Source of the DNA: Karalla daura
Taxonomy: Eukaryota > Chordata > Actinopteri > Chaetodontiformes > Leiognathidae
Assembly (NCBI GenBank): GCA_029224185.1
Contig: CM055197.1
Span: forward strand, 25,294,562-25,358,561
Reading direction: 5' to 3'
Length of the DNA stretch: 64,000 nucleotides
Positions 47,441 to 58,420 of the stretch are shown here, piece by piece (the stretch's first letter is position 1; each line of letters starts with the position of its first letter). The notes under the pieces were generated by a model, which was not told the DNA's origin, ran no database searches, and worked only from the letters and a program-made list of their open reading frames with translations. The position numbers and the translations under genes were made by a program.

Positions 47441-49598
47441 TTCTATGGTCCCATGGTTCTCCGGTTGGCCGGTTCAAGGGTTCTCCGGTGCCAGGGCTGT
47501 CCGGATCTAGTGTTCAGCGGTTCTAGGGTTCTAGGGTTCTCCAGTTCCAGTGTTCCAGTGCTATAGGATTCTCCGGTTCTGAGCTTCTAGGGTTCTCCGG
47601 TTCTAGGATTCAAGGGTTCTCGGGTTCTAGGGTTCTCCGGTTCTTGGGTTCTTGGGTTCTCCGGTTTTCCGGTTCTCGGGTTCTCCGGTTCTCGGGTTCT
47701 TGGGTTCTCCGGTTCTAGGGTTCTCCGGTAATAAGGTTCTTGGGTCCTCCGATTCTGGGGTTTTCAGGTTCTCCCTGTACTCCTGTTTCTTCTTCTCTAC
47801 ATAGTTCTCCTCCAGTTGACTTATCTGTTCACTCTAGTTGACTTTACTGTTCACTCTAGTTGACTTTACTGTTCACTCTAGTTGACTTATCTGTTCACTC
47901 TAGTTGACTTATCTGTTCACTCTAGTTGACTTTACTGTTCACTCTAGTTGACTTATCTGTTCACTCTAGTTGACTTTACTGTTCACTCTAGTTGACTTAT
48001 CTGTTCACTGTAGTTGACTTCTCTGTTGACTCGTTGACTTTCCTCTTCACTCTAGTTGACTTTTCTTCTCCCTGTAGGTGATTTTTCTCTTCCTGGTTTT
48101 CCAAATCTCTGGTTCAAGGGTTCTCTGGCTCTCCAGTTCAAGGGTTCTCCTTTTCTATGGTTCTAGGGTTCTCCGGTTCTAGGGTTCTATGGTCCCATGG
48201 TTCTCCGGTTGGCCGGTTCAAGGGTTCTCCGGTGCCAGGGCTGTCCGGATCTAGTGTTCAGCGGTTCTAGGGTTCTAGGGTTCTCCAGTTCCAGTGTTCC
48301 AGTGCTATAGGATTCTCCGGTTCTGAGGTTCTAGGGTTCTCCGGTTCTAAGATTCAAGGGTTCTCGGGTTCTAGGGTTCTCCGGTTCTTGGGTTCTTGGG
48401 TTCTTGGGTTCTTGGGTTCTCCGGTTCTCCGGTTCTCCGGTTCTCGGGTTCTCCGGTTCTCAGGTTCTTGGGTTCTCCGGTTCTCCGGTTCTAGGGTTCT
48501 CCGGTAATAAGGTTCTTGGGTCCTCCGATTCTGGGGTTTTCAGGTTCTCCCTGTACTCCTGTTTCTTCTTCTCTACATAGTTCTCCTCCAGTTGACTTAT
48601 CTGTTCACTCTAGTTGACTTTACTGTTCACTCTAGTTGACTTATCTGTTCACTCTAGTTGACTTTACTGTTCACTCTAGTTGACTTATCTGTTCACTCTA
48701 GTTGACTTTACTGTTCACTCTTGTTGACTTTACTGTTCACTCTAGTTGACTTATCTGTTCACTCTAGTTGACTTATCTGTTCACTCTAGTTGACTTTTCT
48801 TCTCCCTGTAGGTGATTTTTCTCTTCCTGGTTTTCCAAATCTCTGGTTCAAGGGTTCTCTGGCTCTCCAGTTCAAGAGTTCTCCTTTTCTATGGTTCTAG
48901 GGTTCTCCGGTTCTAGGGTTCTATGGTCCCATGGTTCTCCGGTTGGCCGGTTCAAGGGTTCTCCGGTGCCAGGGCTGTCCGGATCTAGTGTTCAGCGGTT
49001 CTAGGGTTCTAGGGTTCTCCAGTTCCAGTGTTCCAGTGCTATAGGATTCTCCGGTTCTGAGGTTCTAGGGTTCTCCGGTTCTAAGATTCAAGGGTTCTCG
49101 GGTTCTAGGGTTCTCCGGTTCTTGGGTTCTTGGGTTCTTGGGTTCTTGGGTTCTCCGGTTCTCCGGTTCTCGGGTTCTCCGGTTCTCAGGTTCTTGGGTT
49201 CTCCGGTTCTCCGGTTCTAGGGTTCTCCGGTAATAAGGTTCTTGGGTCCTCCGATTCTGGGGTTTTCAGGTTCTCCCTGTACTCCTGTTTCTTCTTCTCT
49301 ACATAGTTCTCCTCCAGTTGACTTATCTGTTCACTCTAGTTGACTTTACTGTTCACTCTAGTTGACTTATCTGTTCACTCTAGTTGACTTTACTGTTCAC
49401 TCTAGTTGACTTATCTGTTCACTGTAGTTGACTTCTCTGTTGACTCGTTGACTTTCCTCTTCACTCTAGTTGACTTTTCTTCTCCCTGTAGGTGATTTTT
49501 CTCTTCCTGGTTTTCCAAATCTCTGGTTCAAGGGTTCTCTGGCTCTCCAGTTTAAGGGTTCTCCTTTTCTATGGTTCTAGGGTTCTCCGGTTCTAGGG
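47441..49598 (+). repeat. Repeat block 16: trimer (d/a)-b-c
   Basis: Monomers are d/a hybrid (47441-48184, 744 bases), b (48185-48918) and c (48919-49598), 2158 bases, equal in lengths and marks to the trimers at 38707 and 61337. Confidence 0.86.
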
Positions 49599-52500
49599 TT
49601 CTATGGTCCCATGGTTCTCCGGTTGGCCGGTTCAAGGGTTCTCCGGTGCCAGGGCTGTCCGGATCTAGTGTTCAGCGGTTCTAGGGTTCTAGGGTTCTCC
49701 AGTTCCAGTGTTCCAGTGCTATAGGATTCTCCGGTTCTGAGCTTCTAGGGTTCTCCGGTTCTAGGATTCAAGGGTTCTCGGGTTCTAGGGTTCTCCGGTT
49801 CTTGGGTTCTTGGGTTCTCCGGTTTTCCGGTTCTCGGGTTCTCCGGTTCTCGGGTTCTTGGGTTCTCCGGTTCTAGGGTTCTCCGGTAATAAGGTTCTTG
49901 GGTCCTCCGATTCTGGGGTTTTCAGGTTCTCCCTGTACTCCTGTTTCTTCTTCTCTACATAGTTCTCCTCCAGTTGACTTATCTGTTCACTCTAGTTGAC
50001 TTTACTGTTCACTCTAGTTGACTTTACTGTTCACTCTAGTTGACTTTACTGTTCACTCTAGTTGACTTATCTGTTCACTCTAGTTGACTTATCTGTTCAC
50101 TCTAGTTGACTTTACTGTTCACTCTAGTTGACTTATCTGTTCACTCTAGTTGACTTTACTGTTCACTCTAGTTGACTTATCTGTTCACTGTAGTTGACTT
50201 CTCTGTTGACTCGTTGACTTTCCTCTTCACTCTAGTTGACTTTTCTTCTCCCTGTAGGTGATTTTTCTCTTCCTGGTTTTCCAAATCTCTGGTTCAAGGG
50301 TTCTCTGGCTCTCCAGTTCAAGGGTTCTCCTTTTCTATGGTTCTAGGGTTCTCCGGTTCTAGGGTTCTATGGTCCCATGGTTCTCCGGTTGGCCGGTTCA
50401 AGGGTTCTCCGGTGCCAGGGCTGTCCGGATCTAGTGTTCAGCGGTTCTAGGGTTCTAGGGTTCTCCAGTTCCAGTGTTCCAGTGCTATAGGATTCTCCGG
50501 TTCTGAGGTTCTAGGGTTCTCCGGTTCTAGGATTCAAGGGTTCTCGGGTTCTAGGGTTCTCCGGTTCTCGGGTTCTCCGGTTCTCAGGTTCTTGGGTTCT
50601 CCGGTTCTCCGGTTCTAGGGTTCTCCGGTAATAAGGTTCTTGGGTCCTCCGATTCTGGGGTTTTCAGGTTCTCCCTGTACTCCTGTTTCTTCTTCTCTAC
50701 ATAGTTCTCCTCCAGTTGACTTATCTGTTCACTCTAGTTGACTTTACTGTTCACTCTAGTTGACTTTACTGTTCACTCTAGTTGACTTATCTGTTCACTC
50801 TAGTTGACTTATCTGTTCACTCTAGTTGACTTTACTGTTCACTCTAGTTGACTTATCTGTTCACTCTAGTTGACTTTACTGTTCACTCTAGTTGACTTAT
50901 CTGTTCACTGTAGTTGACTTCTCTGTTGACTCGTTGACTTTCCTCTTCACTCTAGTTGACTTTTCTTCTCCCTGTAGGTGATTTTTCTCTTCCTGGTTTT
51001 CCAAATCTCTGGTTCAAGGGTTGTCTGGCTCTCCAGTTCAAGGGTTCTCCTTTTCTATGGTTCTAGGGTTCTCCGGTTCTAGGGTTCTATGGTCCCATGG
51101 TTCTCCGGTTGGCCGGTTCAAGGGTTCTCCGGTGCCAGGGCTGTCCGGATCTAGTGTTCACCGGTTCTAGGGTTCTAGGGTTCTCCAGTTCCAGTGTTCC
51201 AGTGCTATAGGATTCTCCGGTTCTGAGGTTCTAGGGTTCTCCGGTTCTAAGATTCAAGGGTTCTCGGGTTCTAGGGTTCTCCGGTTCTTGGGTTCTTGGG
51301 TTCTTGGGTTCTTGGGTTCTCCGGTTCTCCGGTTCTCGGGTTCTCCGGTTCTCAGGTTCTTGGGTTCTCCGGTTCTCCGGTTCTAGGGTTCTCCGGTAAT
51401 AAGGTTCTTGGGTCCTCCGATTCTGGGGTTTTCAGGTTCTCCCTGTACTCCTGTTTCTTCTTCTCTACATAGTTCTCCTCCAGTTGACTTATCTGTTCAC
51501 TCTAGTTGACTTTACTGTTCACTCTAGTTGACTTATCTGTTCACTCTAGTTGACTTTACTGTTCACTCTAGTTGACTTATCTGTTCACTCTAGTTGACTT
51601 TACTGTTCACTCTTGTTGACTTTACTGTTCACTCTAGTTGACTTATCTGTTCACTCTAGTTGACTTATCTGTTCACTCTAGTTGACTTTTCTTCTCCCTG
51701 TAGGTGATTTTTCTCTTCCTGGTTTTCCAAATCTCTGGTTCAAGGGTTCTCTGGCTCTCCAGTTCAAGGGTTCTCCTTTTCTATGGTTCTAGGGTTCTCC
51801 GGTTCTAGGGTTCTATGGTCCCATGGTTCTCCGGTTGGCCGGTTCAAGGGTTCTCCGGTGCCAGGGCTGTCCGGATCTAGTGTTCAGCGGTTCTAGGGTT
51901 CTAGGGTTCTCCAGTTCCAGTGTTCCAGTGCTATAGGATTCTCCGGTTCTGAGGTTCTAGGGTTCTCCGGTTCTAAGATTCAAGGGTTCTCGGGTTCTAG
52001 GGTTCTCCGGTTCTTGGGTTCTTGGGTTCTTGGGTTCTCCGGTTCTCCGGTTCTCGGGTTCTCCGGTTCTCAGGTTCTTGGGTTCTCCGGTTCTCCGGTT
52101 CTAGGGTTCTCCGGTAATAAGGTTCTTGGGTCCTCCGATTCTGGGGTTTTCAGGTTCTCCCTGTACTCCTGTTTCTTCTTCTCTACATAGTTCTCCTCCA
52201 GTTGACTTATCTGTTCACTCTAGTTGACTTTACTGTTCACTCTAGTTGACTTATCTGTTCACTCTAGTTGACTTTACTGTTCACTCTAGTTGACTTATCT
52301 GTTCACTCTAGTTGACTTTACTGTTCACTCTAGTTGACTTTACTGTTCACTCTAGTTGACTTATCTGTTCACTCTAGTTGACTTTACTGTTCACTCTTGT
52401 TGACTTTACTGTTCACTCTAGTTGACTTATCTGTTCACTCTAGTTGACTTATCTGTTCACTCTAGTTGACTTTTCTTCTCCCTGTAGGTGATTTTTCTCT

Positions 52501-54760
52501 TCCTGGTTTTCCAAATCTCTGGTTCAAGGGTTCTCTGGCTCTCCAGTTCAAGGGTTCTCCTTTTCTATGGTTCTAGGGTTCTCCGGTTCTAGGGTTCTAT
52601 GGTCCCATGGTTCTCCGGTTGGCCGGTTCAAGGGTTCTCCGGTGCCAGGGCTGTCCGGATCTAGTGTTCAGCGGTTCTAGGGTTCTAGGGTTCTCCAGTT
52701 CCAGTGTTCCAGTGCTATAGGATTCTCCGGTTCTGAGGTTCTAGGGTTCTCCGGTTCTAGGATTCAAGGGTTCTCGGGTTCTAGGGTTCTCCGGTTCTTG
52801 GGTTCTTGGGTTCTCCGGTTCTCCGGTTCTCCGGTTCTCGGGTTCTCAGGTTCTTGGGTTCTCCGGTTCTCCGGTTCTAGGGTTCTCCGGTAATCAGGTT
52901 CTTGGGTCCTCCGATTCTGGGGTTTTCAGGTTCTCCCTGTACTCCTGTTTCTTCTTCTCTACATAGTTCTCCTCCAGTTGACTTATCTGTTCACTCTAGT
53001 TGACTTTACTGTTCACTCTAGTTGACTTATCTGTTCACTCTAGTTGACTTTACTGTTCACTCTAGTTGACTTATCTGTTCACTCTAGTTGACTTTACTGT
53101 TCACTCTAGTTGACTTATCTGTTCACTCTAGTTGACTTTACTGTTCACTCTAGTTGACTTATCTGTTCACTGTAGTTGACTTCTCTGTTGACTCGTTGAC
53201 TTTCCTCTTCACTCTAGTTGACTTTTCTTCTCCCTGTAGGTGATTTTTCTCTTCCTGGTTTTCCAAATCTCTGGTTCAAGGGTTCTCTGGCTCTCCAGTT
53301 CAAGGGTTCTCCTTTTCTATGGTTCTAGGGTTCTCCGGTTCTAGGGTTCTATGGTCCCATGGTTCTCCGGTTGGCCGGTTCAAGGGTTCTCCGGTGCCAG
53401 GGCTGTCCGGATCTAGTGTTCAGCGGTTCTAGGGTTCTAGGGTTCTCCAGTTCCAGTGTTCCAGTGCTATAGGATTCTCCGGTTCTGAGGTTCTAGGGTT
53501 CTCCGGTTCTAAGATTCAAGGGTTCTCGGGTTCTAGGGTTCTCCGGTTCTTGGGTTCTTGGGTTCTTGGGTTCTTGGGTTCTCCGGTTCTCCGGTTCTCC
53601 GGTTCTCGGGTTCTCCGGTTCTCAGGTTCTTGGGTTCTCCGGTTCTCCGGTTCTAGGGTTCTCCGGTAATAAGGTTCTTGGGTCCTCCGATTCTGGGGTT
53701 TTCAGGTTCTCCCTGTACTCCTGTTTCTTCTTCTCTACATAGTTCTCCTCCAGTTGACTTATCTGTTCACTCTAGTTGACTTTACTGTTCACTCTAGTTG
53801 ACTTATCTGTTCACTCTAGTTGACTTTACTGTTCACTCTAGTTGACTTATCTGTTCACTCTAGTTGACTTTACTGTTCACTCTTGTTGACTTTACTGTTC
53901 ACTCTAGTTGACTTATCTGTTCACTCTAGTTGACTTATCTGTTCACTCTAGTTGACTTTTCTTCTCCCTGTAGGTGATTTTTCTCTTCCTGGTTTTCCAA
54001 ATCTCTGGTTCAAGGGTTCTCTGGCTCTCCAGTTCAAGAGTTCTCCTTTTCTATGGTTCTAGGGTTCTCCGGTTCTAGGGTTCTATGGTCCCATGGTTCT
54101 CCGGTTGGCCGGTTCAAGGGTTCTCCGGTGCCAGGGCTGTCCGGATCTAGTGTTCAGCGGTTCTAGGGTTCTAGGGTTCTCCAGTTCCAGTGTTCCAGTG
54201 CTATAGGATTCTCCGGTTCTGAGGTTCTAGGGTTCTCCGGTTCTAAGATTCAAGGGTTCTCGGGTTCTAGGGTTCTCCGGTTCTTGGGTTCTTGGGTTCT
54301 TGGGTTCTTGGGTTCTCCGGTTCTCCGGTTCTCGGGTTCTCCGGTTCTCAGGTTCTTGGGTTCTCCGGTTCTCCGGTTCTAGGGTTCTCCGGTAATAAGG
54401 TTCTTGGGTCCTCCGATTCTGGGGTTTTCAGGTTCTCCCTGTACTCCTGTTTCTTCTTCTCTACATAGTTCTCCTCCAGTTGACTTATCTGTTCACTCTA
54501 GTTGACTTTACTGTTCACTCTAGTTGACTTATCTGTTCACTCTAGTTGACTTTACTGTTCACTCTAGTTGACTTATCTGTTCACTGTAGTTGACTTCTCT
54601 GTTGACTCGTTGACTTTCCTCTTCACTCTAGTTGACTTTTCTTCTCCCTGTAGGTGATTTTTCTCTTCCTGGTTTTCCAAATCTCTGGTTCAAGGGTTCT
54701 CTGGCTCTCCAGTTTAAGGGTTCTCCTTTTCTATGGTTCTAGGGTTCTCCGGTTCTAGGG
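49599..54760 (+). repeat. Repeat block 17: deleted 12-mer d2-a'-b'-e-(f/x)-b-c
   Basis: Monomers are d2 (49599-50364), a' (50365-51084), b' (51085-51810), e (51811-52594), hybrid (52595-53346), b (53347-54080) and c (54081-54760), 5162 bases. Its flanking copies are 8734-base units at 40865 and 54761. The difference, 3572 bases, equals what one crossover between f and the d/a monomer five positions later would remove (664 + 766 + 736 + 734 + 680 + 744 - 752). The a' copy has the shared G at 51023. Confidence 0.84.
52595..53346 (+). repeat. Hybrid monomer m73 (f front, d/a back), 752 bases
   Basis: The front has the f marks, aggattc and aatcagg. The minisatellite has nine units, PQPQPQPQP, which is the first four units of f followed by the last five of the d/a monomer, so the exchange lies inside the 22-base array. 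The tail ends ttcaaggg, as in d/a, not tttaaggg as in f. The next monomer is b, as expected after d/a. Confidence 0.83.
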
Positions 54761-57700
54761 TTCTATGGTCCCATGGTTCTCCGGTTGGCCGGTTCAAGGG
54801 TTCTCCGGTGCCAGGGCTGTCCGGATCTAGTGTTCAGCGGTTCTAGGGTTCTAGGGTTCTCCAGTTCCAGTGTTCCAGTGCTATAGGATTCTCCGGTTCT
54901 GAGCTTCTAGGGTTCTCCGGTTCTAGGATTCAAGGGTTCTCGGGTTCTAGGGTTCTCCGGTTCTTGGGTTCTTGGGTTCTCCGGTTTTCCGGTTCTCGGG
55001 TTCTCCGGTTCTCGGGTTCTTGGGTTCTCCGGTTCTAGGGTTCTCCGGTAATAAGGTTCTTGGGTCCTCCGATTCTGGGGTTTTCAGGTTCTCCCTGTAC
55101 TCCTGTTTCTTCTTCTCTACATAGTTCTCCTCCAGTTGACTTATCTGTTCACTCTAGTTGACTTTACTGTTCACTCTAGTTGACTTTACTGTTCACTCTA
55201 GTTGACTTTACTGTTCACTCTAGTTGACTTATCTGTTCACTCTAGTTGACTTATCTGTTCACTCTAGTTGACTTTACTGTTCACTCTAGTTGACTTATCT
55301 GTTCACTCTAGTTGACTTTACTGTTCACTCTAGTTGACTTATCTGTTCACTGTAGTTGACTTCTCTGTTGACTCGTTGACTTTCCTCTTCACTCTAGTTG
55401 ACTTTTCTTCTCCCTGTAGGTGATTTTTCTCTTCCTGGTTTTCCAAATCTCTGGTTCAAGGGTTCTCTGGCTCTCCAGTTCAAGGGTTCTCCTTTTCTAT
55501 GGTTCTAGGGTTCTCCGGTTCTAGGGTTCTATGGTCCCATGGTTCTCCGGTTGGCCGGTTCAAGGGTTCTCCGGTGCCAGGGCTGTCCGGATCTAGTGTT
55601 CAGCGGTTCTAGGGTTCTAGGGTTCTCCAGTTCCAGTGTTCCAGTGCTATAGGATTCTCCGGTTCTGAGGTTCTAGGGTTCTCCGGTTCTAGGATTCAAG
55701 GGTTCTCGGGTTCTAGGGTTCTCCGGTTCTCGGGTTCTCCGGTTCTCAGGTTCTTGGGTTCTCCGGTTCTCCGGTTCTAGGGTTCTCCGGTAATAAGGTT
55801 CTTGGGTCCTCCGATTCTGGGGTTTTCAGGTTCTCCCTGTACTCCTGTTTCTTCTTCTCTACATAGTTCTCCTCCAGTTGACTTATCTGTTCACTCTAGT
55901 TGACTTTACTGTTCACTCTAGTTGACTTTACTGTTCACTCTAGTTGACTTATCTGTTCACTCTAGTTGACTTATCTGTTCACTCTAGTTGACTTTACTGT
56001 TCACTCTAGTTGACTTATCTGTTCACTCTAGTTGACTTTACTGTTCACTCTAGTTGACTTATCTGTTCACTGTAGTTGACTTCTCTGTTGACTCGTTGAC
56101 TTTCCTCTTCACTCTAGTTGACTTTTCTTCTCCCTGTAGGTGATTTTTCTCTTCCTGGTTTTCCAAATCTCTGGTTCAAGGGTTGTCTGGCTCTCCAGTT
56201 CAAGGGTTCTCCTTTTCTATGGTTCTAGGGTTCTCCGGTTCTAGGGTTCTATGGTCCCATGGTTCTCCGGTTGGCCGGTTCAAGGGTTCTCCGGTGCCAG
56301 GGCTGTCCGGATCTAGTGTTCACCGGTTCTAGGGTTCTAGGGTTCTCCAGTTCCAGTGTTCCAGTGCTATAGGATTCTCCGGTTCTGAGGTTCTAGGGTT
56401 CTCCGGTTCTAAGATTCAAGGGTTCTCGGGTTCTAGGGTTCTCCGGTTCTTGGGTTCTTGGGTTCTTGGGTTCTTGGGTTCTCCGGTTCTCCGGTTCTCG
56501 GGTTCTCCGGTTCTCAGGTTCTTGGGTTCTCCGGTTCTCCGGTTCTAGGGTTCTCCGGTAATAAGGTTCTTGGGTCCTCCGATTCTGGGGTTTTCAGGTT
56601 CTCCCTGTACTCCTGTTTCTTCTTCTCTACATAGTTCTCCTCCAGTTGACTTATCTGTTCACTCTAGTTGACTTTACTGTTCACTCTAGTTGACTTATCT
56701 GTTCACTCTAGTTGACTTTACTGTTCACTCTAGTTGACTTATCTGTTCACTCTAGTTGACTTTACTGTTCACTCTTGTTGACTTTACTGTTCACTCTAGT
56801 TGACTTATCTGTTCACTCTAGTTGACTTATCTGTTCACTCTAGTTGACTTTTCTTCTCCCTGTAGGTGATTTTTCTCTTCCTGGTTTTCCAAATCTCTGG
56901 TTCAAGGGTTCTCTGGCTCTCCAGTTCAAGGGTTCTCCTTTTCTATGGTTCTAGGGTTCTCCGGTTCTAGGGTTCTATGGTCCCATGGTTCTCCGGTTGG
57001 CCGGTTCAAGGGTTCTCCGGTGCCAGGGCTGTCCGGATCTAGTGTTCAGCGGTTCTAGGGTTCTAGGGTTCTCCAGTTCCAGTGTTCCAGTGCTATAGGA
57101 TTCTCCGGTTCTGAGGTTCTAGGGTTCTCCGGTTCTAAGATTCAAGGGTTCTCGGGTTCTAGGGTTCTCCGGTTCTTGGGTTCTTGGGTTCTTGGGTTCT
57201 CCGGTTCTCCGGTTCTCGGGTTCTCCGGTTCTCAGGTTCTTGGGTTCTCCGGTTCTCCGGTTCTAGGGTTCTCCGGTAATAAGGTTCTTGGGTCCTCCGA
57301 TTCTGGGGTTTTCAGGTTCTCCCTGTACTCCTGTTTCTTCTTCTCTACATAGTTCTCCTCCAGTTGACTTATCTGTTCACTCTAGTTGACTTTACTGTTC
57401 ACTCTAGTTGACTTATCTGTTCACTCTAGTTGACTTTACTGTTCACTCTAGTTGACTTATCTGTTCACTCTAGTTGACTTTACTGTTCACTCTAGTTGAC
57501 TTTACTGTTCACTCTAGTTGACTTATCTGTTCACTCTAGTTGACTTTACTGTTCACTCTTGTTGACTTTACTGTTCACTCTAGTTGACTTATCTGTTCAC
57601 TCTAGTTGACTTATCTGTTCACTCTAGTTGACTTTTCTTCTCCCTGTAGGTGATTTTTCTCTTCCTGGTTTTCCAAATCTCTGGTTCAAGGGTTCTCTGG

Positions 57701-58420
57701 CTCTCCAGTTCAAGGGTTCTCCTTTTCTATGGTTCTAGGGTTCTCCGGTTCTAGGGTTCTATGGTCCCATGGTTCTCCGGTTGGCCGGTTCAAGGGTTCT
57801 CCGGTGCCAGGGCTGTCCGGATCTAGTGTTCAGCGGTTCTAGGGTTCTAGGGTTCTCCAGTTCCAGTGTTCCAGTGCTATAGGATTCTCCGGTTCTGAGG
57901 TTCTAGGGTTCTCCGGTTCTAGGATTCAAGGGTTCTCGGGTTCTAGGGTTCTCCGGTTCTTGGGTTCTTGGGTTCTCCGGTTCTCCGGTTCTCCGGTTCT
58001 CGGGTTCTCAGGTTCTTGGGTTCTCCGGTTCTCCGGTTCTAGGGTTCTCCGGTAATCAGGTTCTTGGGTCCTCCGATTCTGGGGTTTTCAGGTTCTCCCT
58101 GTACTCCTGTTTCTTCTTCTCTACATAGTTCTCCTCCAGTTGACTTATCTGTTCACTCTAGTTGACTTTACTGTTCACTCTAGTTGACTTATCTGTTCAC
58201 TCTAGTTGACTTTACTGTTCACTCTAGTTGACTTATCTGTTCACTGTAGTTGACTTCTCTGTTGACTCGTTGACTTTCCTCTTCACTCTAGTTGACTTTT
58301 CTTCTCCCTGTAGGTGATTTTTCTCTTCCTGGTTTTCCAAATCTCTGGTTCAAGGGTTCTCTGGCTCTCCAGTTTAAGGGTTCTCCTTTTCTATGGTTCT
58401 AGGGTTCTCCGGTTCTAGGG
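54761..58420 (+). repeat. Repeat block 18: pentamer d2-a'-b'-e-f
   Basis: Monomers are d2 (54761-55526), a' (55527-56246), b' (56247-56972), e (56973-57756) and f (57757-58420), 3660 bases. The a' copy carries the shared G at 56185. Same lengths and order as block 14. Confidence 0.88.
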
